The position numbers and the translations under genes are program-made. 64,000 bases of DNA from positions 124,001-188,000 of the forward strand of contig JAITVK010000018.1 in the NCBI GenBank assembly GCA_031285845.1. The letters run 5' to 3'. The stretch is from Propionibacteriaceae bacterium. GTDB taxonomy: Bacteria; Actinomycetota; Actinomycetes; Propionibacteriales; Propionibacteriaceae. The notes under the pieces were generated by a model. That model was not told the origin of the DNA, searched no databases, and worked only from the letters and a program-made list of their open reading frames with translations. Positions 8,311 to 15,926 of this stretch are shown here, piece by piece; the first letter of the stretch is position 1, and each line of letters starts with the position of its first letter.

Positions 8311-8361
8311 TTGACAGGGGGAGGGGAAGTTCGCCAGAATCAATTCACCGTATTCCGTATT
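8311..8361 (+). promoter_or_regulatory. Promoter and possible operator before the transporter operon
   Basis: A perfect TTGACA at 8311-8316 is followed after 18 bp by CAGAAT (8335-8340). Immediately downstream the heptamer CCGTATT occurs twice in tandem (8348-8354 and 8355-8361). AATTCAC at 8342-8348 also occurs at 7166-7172 in front of the regulator gene. These shared elements are candidates for YhfZ-type regulator binding. Confidence 0.5.
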
Positions 8362-8378
8362 TTGAAAGAAGACATCGC

Positions 8379-8561
8379 ATGTCAGGCAGCCAATCCATGG
8401 GCGATCTGGTGGCGGAACTGACCGCGATCTTCCCCGCGACCAGCGTCTGGCGAATTATCGTCCAGGAGCGAGCGCCACATCCGGCTCGCGTTCCGGCGAT
8501 CTCGCTCGACCTGGCCGACTGCCTTTACATCTCCAATCCCGGTCGGGTCCACACCCTGTAG
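8379..8561 (+). CDS. 60-residue protein of unknown function in tetronate cluster
   Basis: ATG at 8379 follows GAAAGAAG and opens a 60-residue frame ending at TAG 8559-8561, 45 nt before the transporter. Third codon positions are strongly GC, as in real genes here. The sequence contains an amphipathic N-terminal stretch (MGDLVAELTAIF) and a WRIIVQE strand, with no membrane segment, no signal peptide and a single Cys. I do not recognise a family and it does not look like the PRD-type YhfY partner of E. coli YhfZ. A second in-frame ATG at 8397 lacks a clear ribosome site. It is likely cotranscribed with the transporter from the promoter at 8311. Confidence 0.55.
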   Translation: MSGSQSMGDLVAELTAIFPATSVWRIIVQERAPHPARVPAISLDLADCLYISNPGRVHTL

Positions 8562-8606
8562 CCCGACCGACTCATCCCCCCCCAAACAACCGAAAGGATC
8601 CCCTTC

Positions 8607-9932
8607 ATGACAACGTTGTCTGTCTCTGAGGCCACACCTCAAGAGCAGCCGCCGGATCGCAGCGCGCGTCGTCGCGTGCTCGCCTCATCCATCATCGGCT
8701 CGGCCCTGGAGTGGTACGACTACTATCTTTACGCTCAAGCCGCCGCGCTGGTGTTCAACAGCTTGTTCTTCACCAGTTTGGATCCGCTCACCGGAACCTT
8801 GGCGGCCTTCGGCTCGTACGCCATCGGCTTCCTCGTCCGACCCATCGGTGGCATCATCTTCGGACGTCTGGGTGACCGGATCGGACGCCGTCAGGTTCTG
8901 ATCATCACCTTGATCATCATGGGACTGGGCACCGCGGCGATCGGAGCGCTGCCGACCTACGTCGCTGTGGGCGCTCTGGCGCCGGTGCTGTTGACGCTGT
9001 GCCGGGTCGCCCAAGGGCTGGCCGCCGGCGCTGAATTCGGCGGAGCCGTCGTGTTGTCGGCCGAGTACGCCCGCAAGGGACGTCGTGGCATCATGGCGGC
9101 CGCCCCCGCGCTCGGTGTGTGCCTGGGCATCCTGTTGGCATCGGGCGTGTTCTCGATCTTCGCCGCGCTGCCCGAGGATCAGTTCGCCAGCTGGGGTTGG
9201 CGAGTGCCGTTCCTGCTCAGCGTGGTCATCATCGGCATCGCGTTGTTCATTCGGGCGCGCGTCCAAGAAAGCCCGGTCTTCCGCAAGCTGGAGGCCACTG
9301 GCACCGTGTCCAAGTCCCCGATCAAAGAGGTCTTCACCTTCGCTCGCAAGCCTTTCCTGATCGCTTTCGGCGCTCGCATGGCCGAGAACTCCACGGCGTA
9401 CATCTTCCAGACCTGGATTCTGACCTACATTGTCACCACTGGCATGGATCGCGGAGTCGGGCTGCGGGCAGTCATCATCGCCACCGCCGCTGGTATGGTG
9501 ACCATCCTGTTTTGGGGCTGGCTGTCGGACAAGATCGGACGCAAGTACATCTACATGTTCGGCGCGGCCGCGATGGCGGTGTTCACTTTCCCGTTCTTTG
9601 GCATCGTGCAAACGATGAATCCGATTCTGGTGACGCTGGCGCTGACCTTCATGCTGGCCGTGCTCTACCAGGCCATGTTCGCCACCCAAGGGGCTCTGCT
9701 GTCGGATCTGTTCCCGCCGCAATACCGTTTCACCGGCATCGCATTGGCTCGCGAGAGCTCGTCGGTGGTGTCCGGTGGCGTGGCCCCCTTCATCGCCACG
9801 GCGCTGCTCGCAGCCTCGGGTGGAGCGTACTGGCCGATCGCGATCTACATCATCGCGATGTGCGCCATCACGTTCTTCTCCCTGTTCGCTTACCGTGAGG
9901 CGTCTGAGTCTCACGTGGAGACCGATCGATGA
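8607..9932 (+). CDS. MHS-family MFS transporter, probable acid-sugar:H+ symporter
   Basis: A 441-residue, twelve-helix member of the metabolite:H+ symporter branch of the major facilitator superfamily (relatives ShiA, KgtP, ProP). Diagnostic pieces are SALEWYDYYLYA near residue 32, FGRLGDRIGRRQ in the loop between helices 2 and 3, and WGWLSDKIGRK in the second half. It should sit in the cytoplasmic membrane and import an organic acid. Its stop overlaps the start of the DUF1537 kinase gene by ATGA at 9929-9932. With PdxA2 following, the substrate is probably threonate, erythronate or a related tetronate. A GAAAGGA ribosome site precedes the ATG. Confidence 0.88.
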   Translation: MTTLSVSEATPQEQPPDRSARRRVLASSIIGSALEWYDYYLYAQAAALVFNSLFFTSLDPLTGTLAAFGSYAIGFLVRPIGGIIFGRLGDRIGRRQVLIITLIIMGLGTAAIGALPTYVAVGALAPVLLTLCRVAQGLAAGAEFGGAVVLSAEYARKGRRGIMAAAPALGVCLGILLASGVFSIFAALPEDQFASWGWRVPFLLSVVIIGIALFIRARVQESPVFRKLEATGTVSKSPIKEVFTFARKPFLIAFGARMAENSTAYIFQTWILTYIVTTGMDRGVGLRAVIIATAAGMVTILFWGWLSDKIGRKYIYMFGAAAMAVFTFPFFGIVQTMNPILVTLALTFMLAVLYQAMFATQGALLSDLFPPQYRFTGIALARESSSVVSGGVAPFIATALLAASGGAYWPIAIYIIAMCAITFFSLFAYREASESHVETDR

Positions 9933-11260
9933 CGAGACTGTCAGCTTGTGAGGTCGTCGTGTTGAGCGACGACCTCACTGGCGCGGTGGCCGCGGCTGGG
10001 GAGGCCCAGCGGGTCGGAGTCAGTGCCCACGTGGTCGGGTGGGAATCGATTGACTCAGTCGCGGGCGGGACGGTCTTGGTCGTCGACACCAACTCGCGCA
10101 TGCTGAGCGAGTCGGCGGCGAAGGCACGGGTCGGCCACGTCCAAACGGTCATGGGCCAAAGGTTCGGTGCGGCGCTAGCCTACAAACGGGTCGACTCGCA
10201 GCTGCGAGGCTCGACGATGGACGAGGTGCGAGCCTGGCGGGCGGCCATCGGCGTGCCGATGATCGTGGCCAGCTCAGCCCCGGCCTACGATTTCACGACG
10301 ATCGACGGGCGTCAGTGCCACCACGGAGAGGCCCTGGCTTTGGGAGCCCGCAGCGACGATCATGCCTGCGAGCATCCGCGCGATCTGACTGATTTGCCGC
10401 CCCTCGGTCTGGCGACAGTACGCTCCGCTGGTCTGCCGAGCCTGCTCAACGGCTATCTCAGAGCCGAGCGCGATGTGGTGGTCGATTCAGCCACGGCAGA
10501 GGATCTTTTGGCTATCGCCCAAGCGGCCCGCGTCCTGGTCGACAAGGGAGCACGCCTCGGCCTGGTCGGTTCGTACGGTTTCTTGTCAGCCTGGCTGACC
10601 ACCAGGGCTCGCGGCGAGGAATCGCCGACACCCGGGGTGCTGACCTTGGCCACGAGTCGGCGTCCGGCGACTCGTGGCCAAGTGGCGGCGCTGGCGCGCG
10701 ACGCGCGCACCGTCACCGTTCCTGTGGCAGGAACTCCATCGCAGGTGTCGAGCGATGACGCGGTCGGTTCGGCTAGCGTGCCCGGCGGCGCTGACGCGGC
10801 GATCGATCCGGTGTGGAATGACCCGCCCGACGGGTCCGAGGTGGTCGCTCGCGCTGTCGACGCGCTGCGCAGCGGACTGAATGTGACCTTGACCACTAGC
10901 GGGGCCGACGGTTCGGCCCCGACCACCTCGAGCCCCGAGGTCGCCCTGCGTGCGGCTGGGCTGGCGGCGCGAGTGCTGCGGCAGATCCGCCCGACCGGTC
11001 TGATCCTGATGGGCGGAGAGGGCGCGTCGGCCCTCATCGGTCAGGTGAAGATGTCCCGTCTCGATGTCGTGTGCGAACCCTGGCCGGCCACCCCGGTGTT
11101 GCGCCTGCGCGGTGGAGACCATGACGGCCTGCTCGCCGTCATCCAGTCGGGCTCCCAAGGCGATCCGACTCGCCCGCTACACGCCATCAACCTGTTGTCC
11201 GCGCTGAGCTCCGGCTCAGCGTCGATGTCTGACCATCCCCTCACAGAAAGTCCAACATGA
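9929..11260 (+). CDS. dtnK: Four-carbon acid sugar kinase, DUF1537 family
   Basis: The 443-residue protein has the DUF1537 N-terminal domain, with DDLTGA at residues 14-19 and KRVDSQLRGS at 86-95. The C-terminal nucleotide-binding domain ends with the glycine-rich LMGGEGASALI near 361-370, where most relatives read GGD/ETA. The family phosphorylates tetronates at O4 (DtnK, DenK and OtnK types). Pairing with PdxA2 and the lack of OtnC suggest a D-threonate or D-erythronate kinase, so the symbol is a context-based choice. The start overlaps the transporter gene and the end overlaps the dehydrogenase gene by four bases each, so translation is coupled. The protein lacks any membrane segment and should act in the cytoplasm. 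Confidence 0.82.
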   Translation: MTRLSACEVVVLSDDLTGAVAAAGEAQRVGVSAHVVGWESIDSVAGGTVLVVDTNSRMLSESAAKARVGHVQTVMGQRFGAALAYKRVDSQLRGSTMDEVRAWRAAIGVPMIVASSAPAYDFTTIDGRQCHHGEALALGARSDDHACEHPRDLTDLPPLGLATVRSAGLPSLLNGYLRAERDVVVDSATAEDLLAIAQAARVLVDKGARLGLVGSYGFLSAWLTTRARGEESPTPGVLTLATSRRPATRGQVAALARDARTVTVPVAGTPSQVSSDDAVGSASVPGGADAAIDPVWNDPPDGSEVVARAVDALRSGLNVTLTTSGADGSAPTTSSPEVALRAAGLAARVLRQIRPTGLILMGGEGASALIGQVKMSRLDVVCEPWPATPVLRLRGGDHDGLLAVIQSGSQGDPTRPLHAINLLSALSSGSASMSDHPLTESPT

Positions 11261-12234
11261 ATCAGCTTCCTCTTCTCGGTGTGACCATCGGCGACCCAGC
11301 GGGCATCGGGCCCGAGATCGTGCTCGCGGCCGCGGCGCGCGCGGACGTGCGTGCGGTGTGTCGTCCGATTCTGATTGGTGACCTGGCCCATCTTCGTCGT
11401 ACCGTCGAAGCCATCGGCTTGGACGCGACCGTGGTCGCCTATCATGGTGACAACGCCGCCCCCGACGCGATCGAAGTCATCCAATCCGGCGCCGTCGACT
11501 CCGACCTGGCCTGGGGTGAAGAATCCGCCCAAGGCGGGCAGGCGGCGTACGAGGCGATCGTCACTGGTGTGGAGCTGGCCCAAGCCGGTCAGATCGCCAG
11601 CTTGGTGACGGCTCCGATCAGCAAGACCGCTCTGAAAATGGCCGGCCATGGTTCTCAGGGGCACACCGAGTTGTTGGCCGAACTGACCGACTCTCCCTGG
11701 TCGCTGACCTACTTCACTGTCGCGCAGCTGCGGGTGTTGTTCTTGACTCGCCATCTGTCGCTGCGCGGCGCGATCGATTCGATCGATCAGGCGATGGTGG
11801 TTCGCACGATCGAGCGCTTCTGCGAGGTGTCGGATCGAGTGGGACTGCCCCAGCCGAGGATCGCGCTGCAGGCGCTCAACCCCCATGCGGGCGAGGGCGG
11901 GCTGTTCGGCCACGAAGAGATCGAGATTCTCGCCCCGGCGGTGGCACAGGCTCGTCAGCGGGGCTACGACGTCTACGGGCCGGTGCCCGCCGACTCGGTG
12001 TTCGCGCTGGCGCTTCAGGGCCGCTACGACGTGGTGCTGTCGCTCTACCACGACATGGCCGCCGGAATCTGCAAGAGCATCGACTTCCACGGAACAGTCT
12101 CCACCACCTTGGGCTTGCCTTTCCTGCGCTTCTCGGTCGATCACGGCACGGCCTTCGACATTGCCGGCAAGGGCGTGGCCGACTCGCGCAACATGGCCGA
12201 GACTTTGAAGGTGGCCGCGTCGTACGCCGCATAG
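11257..12234 (+). CDS. pdxA2: 4-phospho-tetronate 3-dehydrogenase (PdxA2), decarboxylating
   Basis: A 325-residue member of the PdxA family. The N-terminal GVTIGDPAGIGPE and the three metal-binding histidines His166, His210 and His265 are in place, with NPHAGEGG and SLYHDM contexts. PdxA proper works on 4-phosphohydroxy-threonine in vitamin B6 synthesis. PdxA2 paralogues next to a DUF1537 kinase oxidise 4-phospho-D-threonate or -erythronate and release CO2 to give dihydroxyacetone phosphate. The overlap with the kinase gene (ATGA at 11257) makes the catabolic role far more likely. Nothing else of B6 synthesis lies nearby. Confidence 0.85.
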   Translation: MNQLPLLGVTIGDPAGIGPEIVLAAAARADVRAVCRPILIGDLAHLRRTVEAIGLDATVVAYHGDNAAPDAIEVIQSGAVDSDLAWGEESAQGGQAAYEAIVTGVELAQAGQIASLVTAPISKTALKMAGHGSQGHTELLAELTDSPWSLTYFTVAQLRVLFLTRHLSLRGAIDSIDQAMVVRTIERFCEVSDRVGLPQPRIALQALNPHAGEGGLFGHEEIEILAPAVAQARQRGYDVYGPVPADSVFALALQGRYDVVLSLYHDMAAGICKSIDFHGTVSTTLGLPFLRFSVDHGTAFDIAGKGVADSRNMAETLKVAASYAA

Positions 12235-12275
12235 GCCCTGGTTGGTTGAGTGCTGGTTTGTAGCATCCGTCGAGT

Positions 12276-12306
12276 TTGACCCTCCGGCTGCCGGAGTTTC
12301 TAGAGT
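12276..12306 (+). promoter_or_regulatory. MerR-type promoter with 19-bp spacer and operator palindrome
   Basis: TTGACC (12276-12281) and TAGAGT (12301-12306) are separated by 19 bp, the over-long spacer typical of promoters untwisted by MerR-family activators. A perfect 7-1-7 palindrome, CTCCGGC-T-GCCGGAG (12282-12296), fills the spacer. It drives the adjacent regulator gene, so autoregulation is expected. Confidence 0.8.
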
Positions 12307-12329
12307 CGTTCCGACGGCAAGGAGGACAA

Positions 12330-13136
12330 GTGCTTCGGATCGGTGAGTTCTCGAAATTGGGCAAAGTCACGGTCAAGACGCTTCATCACTGGGATGACGT
12401 CGATCTGCTCATCCCGGAAGAGGTCGACCCTGTCAACGGGTATCGCTATTACGGCGTCAACCAGTTGGTCAAGGTCGCCGAGATCCTCAGACTGCAAAGT
12501 CTGGGGTTCTCGTTGGCGGACATCGCCGACCTCATCGCGGGTCGTGACGGCGCTGAGTTGCTGGAACGACGCCGACTCGAACTGCTGGCTGAGCAGTCTT
12601 TGGCGGCTCAGCGCCTTCTGTCGCTCGACCACTATGTCCACGATATGAAGGAACAACTTATGACATACGACATCACGACCACGACTATCCCGGCCTGTAC
12701 CGTGTTCGCCTACGACACCGTGATCCCGAACTATGACGCGCTCCACCAGATCATGCCGAAGATCGGGGCTTTGGTCGCGAAAGCCAACCCTGGTCTGGAA
12801 TACGCTCCCGACGACTACCGTTTCAACGTCTACCTGGATGAGGAGTATCGCGACCACGACGTTCACGTCGAGATCTGCCAGACGGTCGTACGGCCCGGGG
12901 TCGACGCCGATGGGATCGTGTTCAGAAAGCTCCCCGAGATCACGGCCGCCTGTGTCACTCACAGCGGAGCGTACGAAGGAATAGGCAAGGCATTCGCTGC
13001 GGTCATCGGTTGGGTGAACGATCACGGGTACGAGATCGTCGGTCCGATCCGCGAGTCGTACCTGGACGGCGACTGGAACCAGCCCGATCCGGCCAACTGG
13101 CGAACCCAGATCCAGGTTCCGATCAAGGCGGCCTGA
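12330..13136 (+). CDS. MerR-family regulator with GyrI-like effector-binding domain
   Basis: The 268-residue protein starts with a MerR winged helix (LRIGEFSKLGKVTVKTLHHWDDVDLL), followed by the RYY segment and a dimerisation helix up to about residue 108. A GyrI/AraC-type effector-binding domain follows (CVTHSGAYEGIGKAFAAVIGWV near 210-230). This layout is that of BltR/BmrR and TipA-like activators that sense hydrophobic drugs or cations. The frame is open earlier, but GTG at 12330 has AAGGAGG five bases upstream and begins right at the conserved MerR N-terminus. No efflux gene lies directly next to it, so its target besides itself is unknown. Confidence 0.88.
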   Translation: MLRIGEFSKLGKVTVKTLHHWDDVDLLIPEEVDPVNGYRYYGVNQLVKVAEILRLQSLGFSLADIADLIAGRDGAELLERRRLELLAEQSLAAQRLLSLDHYVHDMKEQLMTYDITTTTIPACTVFAYDTVIPNYDALHQIMPKIGALVAKANPGLEYAPDDYRFNVYLDEEYRDHDVHVEICQTVVRPGVDADGIVFRKLPEITAACVTHSGAYEGIGKAFAAVIGWVNDHGYEIVGPIRESYLDGDWNQPDPANWRTQIQVPIKAA

Positions 13137-13207
13137 GATCAGTCGCGGTCGGGCGCGTTCGCTTCAGTCGGACCGCGACTTAGATCCAGGGCGAGGGGGC
13201 AAACGCG

Positions 13208-13246
13208 GTGGGGTGGTCGAGCGATCGGCCACCCCACTGGCGTTTT
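13208..13246 (+). terminator. Probable intrinsic terminator after the MerR-family gene
   Basis: GTGGGGTGG (13208-13216) pairs perfectly with CCACCCCAC (13229-13237) across a 12-nt loop and is followed by GCGTTTT (13240-13246). A second hairpin with 10-bp arms (13141-13150 and 13171-13180) lies just after the stop codon. Confidence 0.5.
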
Positions 13247-13284
13247 GGCGGTTCGGCTGACCGCGGGCGATTAGGATGACGGTC

Positions 13285-13920
13285 ATGTCATCGTACGCTG
13301 ATCATTCGCCCCACGACCGTGACAACGAGGCCAACTCAACGGCTCGCTCGGATGCGGTCGCGGCCGCGGTCATCGCCGCGCTGCCGGACATGAGCGAGCT
13401 CACGGTTCTGGATTACGGCTGCGGCGCGAAAGGTTCGGTGGGCTTGCGTCTGGCCGACCGTGTCCACCAGGTCGTCCTGGCTGATGCGGATCCCGAGGCG
13501 GTCAGCGCAGTCGAGGTGGTGGCTAAGGGCCGCGCCAACGTGGTCGTACGCCTGCTGGATTTGACCGAGGACGTGCCCTCCGATCTCGCAGCCGATGTGG
13601 TGGTGTCGACCCTGTCCTGGCATCACATCGCCGATCTCGGGCCGTTGTTGGAGGCGCTGCCGTCGGTGGCCGGGGGTGGACGGTTGTTCGTCGCCGACAT
13701 GGATGACGACGGTGGCGCTTATCACGCGGATGATCCGCGGTTCACCTGGATTCACGGCTTCGATCGCGACGAGTTGGCCGGGTTGGTTGGCGAGCATGGG
13801 TACGCCGATGTCCAGGTCGCCGACTTGTGGCGGGGCAGCAAATGGGTCGCCGGGCAGCTGGTCGAGATGAGTGTGTTCTGTTTGACGGCCAGGATTCCAA
13901 CCCTGGAGGGTGCCCGTTGA
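13285..13920 (+). CDS. Class I SAM-dependent methyltransferase
   Basis: A 211-residue Rossmann-type methyltransferase. Motif I reads VLDYGCGAKG near residue 45, an acidic residue ends strand 2 (LADADPEA), and motif post-I/IV is VVVSTLSWHHIAD. The substrate cannot be told; the layout resembles small-molecule methyltransferases rather than rRNA or DNA enzymes. TAGGAT at 13272-13277 lies 7 nt before the ATG at 13285, again a leaderless geometry; an in-frame ATG at 13276 overlaps that hexamer and is less likely. It is a single gene bordered by the decaying region on its right. Confidence 0.75.
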   Translation: MSSYADHSPHDRDNEANSTARSDAVAAAVIAALPDMSELTVLDYGCGAKGSVGLRLADRVHQVVLADADPEAVSAVEVVAKGRANVVVRLLDLTEDVPSDLAADVVVSTLSWHHIADLGPLLEALPSVAGGGRLFVADMDDDGGAYHADDPRFTWIHGFDRDELAGLVGEHGYADVQVADLWRGSKWVAGQLVEMSVFCLTARIPTLEGAR

Positions 13921-14417
13921 GCGCGCGTGGGCATCGGGGCGGTCGCGGCGTTCGCGACGCCTTTCGGGCGGGTCGGGTGAGAGGATTCGACCACGAATCA
14001 GGATGCCTGATGGCCCGCGCATCGTCGCGACACGGATTCTAGTAACCGTCTGGTAGCAGTCCGCCCATGCTGACCTCACCAGCATGGAGAAGAACCATGA
14101 CGCCGATTGTGACTGCCAGGCAGAGCTGTTGGTCTACCAGGTCGCTGGTGGTCACCCGGTAGATGCGGGTGAAAAGGTTGGTTTGACCGGTGGTTGTATG
14201 AGCTCCTCGCTGATCACATCCGTGCGCCACAAGCCGGGCCGCTGTTGGGCGATCATGACCACCCGCTGGCTGGTGTCGGTGACGGTGATGCGGTCACGCG
14301 CCCGGATCACAGTGTCGTGAAACGACATCGTGTAATCTGCCATGGAGCGATCATAATGGATGCTGACGGTGGTGCTTTCCAGGCGAGTCGGTTCCGCGGC
14401 GCGGGCTCAGTGGGATG
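13921..14417. other. Gene-poor stretch left of the pseudogene
   Basis: About 500 bases without a convincing gene. Frames on both strands are short and overlap one another. The only one worth listing is the 63-residue minus-strand frame at 14152-14343. No repeat of the tRNA-Lys 3' end, integrase or transposase fragment could be seen. Confidence 0.5.
14152..14343 (-). CDS. Doubtful 63-residue hypothetical protein
   Basis: ATG at 14343 opens a 63-residue frame that begins MADYTMSFHDTVIRARDR and continues with alternating hydrophobic and polar residues (ITVTDTSQRVVMIAQQ), as a small beta-rich protein might. There is no clear ribosome site, and a longer plus-strand frame overlaps it. It may be a fragment of decayed DNA like the pseudogene next to it. 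No family is recognised. Confidence 0.25.
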   Translation of the reverse strand: MADYTMSFHDTVIRARDRITVTDTSQRVVMIAQQRPGLWRTDVISEELIQPPVKPTFSPASTG

Positions 14418-15653
14418 TCAAGTTTTGCGTAACAGCCCGGTGACACCGGCCAAGAGCAGGGCAGTCAACGCCCAAGACAACCTACGCAACCCGCCCATGA
14501 CGTAGTACGCCCATCCGACCGGTTGCCACGCGGCGCTTCTGGTGAGGTCGGCCACCGGCAGAGCGACACCCACGGCGTATTGCATCGGCGAGAAGCAGGG
14601 ATAGCCTGGTTCGAGTTCGGAACACGCCGTCGCCGCGGTCGGCAGGTCCGTGAAACCGGGCGAATGCAGGACGGCGGCGGGCACAGCGCTCTGAATGTCG
14701 GTCGGGGCGAACATCTGTGGGCATAGCCACGCCACCAGACTGGCCAACACCAGCACCCCGACCATCCAAGCCGCTGCGAGCAGCGGATAGTACCCGTAGC
14801 CGACGGCCAGACCGTAGAGTCGCTGCAGAAGCCTCGATGGCCATGGCGACTGTTTCGCGGTACGGCGCGCTGCCTCTCTCAACAGTGACCGAGCGACGCT
14901 CGGTTGGCCAAATCCGACCGAAGAAATCGGCCAACTCCCGCCAAGGCTGAGGCGAGAAAGTCGGGGCGGTTCTTAGCCAATCACGGCCAACCGCCCAATC
15001 CTCCCGAATGCCCCCCGTGAATGTCCTTCACACTCCAGCCATTGGCGATGAGACCAACTGGCATGGGGCCTATAGTAAACAGGGTCTCGATGGTGGTGTG
15101 GGTGAAGTCCAGACCGCCTGGCCAGTCTGACTGCGGCGGGTTCGCCATGATAAGTGTGGCGATTCGCGCGTCTTGGAGATGAGGGCGACACCGTCGGGGT
15201 TGTTGAGCGTGAGTTGTCCGCTGAAGTGGGTGCCCCATTCAAACCAACCTTGCCGGCGGAAACCAAGGCATTGAGCGAGAGAGCGGATTCGGTGCGCGTC
15301 GCGTCAAGCAGGAGATTGCGACACTGAGACCCGGCAAGTGTGAGGGTCACGAAACGAGCGTACTTTGCAGAAACCCGCCCGTCGAATACGCACTGGCAAA
15401 ACCCCACGGGGAAACCAATGTCACAATAGTTGAGGTCGAGGTCACCGACGATCTTCAGTTGAGCGAGCCGCATCCCGCGCGGATCGACTTTCTGTCCAGC
15501 GAGTTTGAGGATCGCAGCACCCAACTCTTCAGCCGAGACGGTGCGATCCTCGCTCCAGGAGTCGATCATCGCCTCGGTGACAGTTTCTTGCCCAGCCGCG
15601 ACATAGTCGCCGATAGACAGTCCATGGTCGGTTGCCTCAACGATGCGGTCCAC
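14418..15653 (-). pseudogene. Decayed repeat-plus-membrane protein gene, multiply frameshifted
   Basis: Pieces of one protein appear in order on the minus strand but in changing frames. 15653-15235 encodes the N-terminus and repeats such as RLAQLKIVGDLDLNYCDI. 15235-15185 continues sensibly in another frame (HFSGQLTLNNPDGVAL), then 15185-14981 in the third (DARIATLIMANPPQ). FSPQPWRELADFFGR follows near 14950-14910 and finally a membrane-anchored tail at 14882-14418 (LAVGYGYYPLLAAAW). The order, a beta-solenoid-like repeat, a PQPW linker and two or more C-terminal helices with a GYGYxP motif, matches a family of uncharacterised actinobacterial proteins. At least four frame changes and probably a loss of central repeats are needed, so it cannot make the full protein. 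Confidence 0.7.
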
Positions 15654-15679
15654 CTAAGATGAAGTTTCGTTCACCAGAA

Positions 15680-15707
15680 TATAATATCATGATTGATGTA
15701 CAATCAT
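15680..15707. promoter_or_regulatory. AT-rich hairpin/promoter remnant before the pseudogene
   Basis: A short AT-rich island holds a perfect inverted repeat, ATGATTG (15689-15695) and CAATCAT (15701-15707), with a 5-nt loop. Read on the minus strand, TTGTAC at 15703-15698 and TATATT about 16 bp further could serve as promoter of the decayed gene starting near 15653. Confidence 0.35.
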
Positions 15708-15757
15708 TTCATGATGTTGTAGAACCGAATCCGTAAGCGCTGATGCGATTGGTTTGG

Positions 15758-15831
15758 TACCCCCACTGGGACTCGAACCCAGGACACGCGGATTAAGAGT
15801 CCGCTGCTCTAACCAACTGAGCTATGGAGGC
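15758..15831 (-). tRNA. tRNA-Lys (anticodon CTT)
   Basis: On the minus strand the 74-nt sequence starts GCCTCCATAGCTCAG and folds into a complete cloverleaf. The acceptor stem has two G-U pairs. The anticodon stem-loop is GCGGACT-CTT-AATCCGC and the T-loop reads GGTTCGAGTCC. The discriminator is A, and CCA is encoded at 15757-15755, just outside the range given. It reads AAG codons. The 3' end points toward the decayed region. Confidence 0.95.
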
Positions 15832-15873
15832 TTGCCCCGGTTACTTTACCTCATGGAGTCAGCCGAGGAAAAT

Positions 15874-15920
15874 CGGATCTGAGCGCCGTCGATCACGTGG
15901 ACCTTCGGCGCTCAGATCCG
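15874..15920 (-). terminator. Intrinsic terminator of fusA2
   Basis: Perfect 15-bp arms (15874-15888 and 15906-15920; core GATCTGAGCGCCG) with a 17-nt loop lie right after the fusA2 stop. Read on the minus strand the hairpin is followed by ATTTTCC, a short U-rich run. It separates fusA2 from tRNA-Lys. Confidence 0.8.
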
Positions 15921-15926
15921 TCGACG

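Noticed and set aside
8685..9914. A 409-codon minus-strand frame opposite the MHS transporter
   Set aside because: Composition (His/Gln/Arg/Asp-rich, no hydrophobic core) shows it mirrors the transporter codons.
13921..15757. Possible integrated element at tRNA-Lys with an att duplication
   Set aside because: I looked for a second copy of the tRNA 3' end in this stretch and saw none, and no integrase is present; only the decayed gene supports past insertion.
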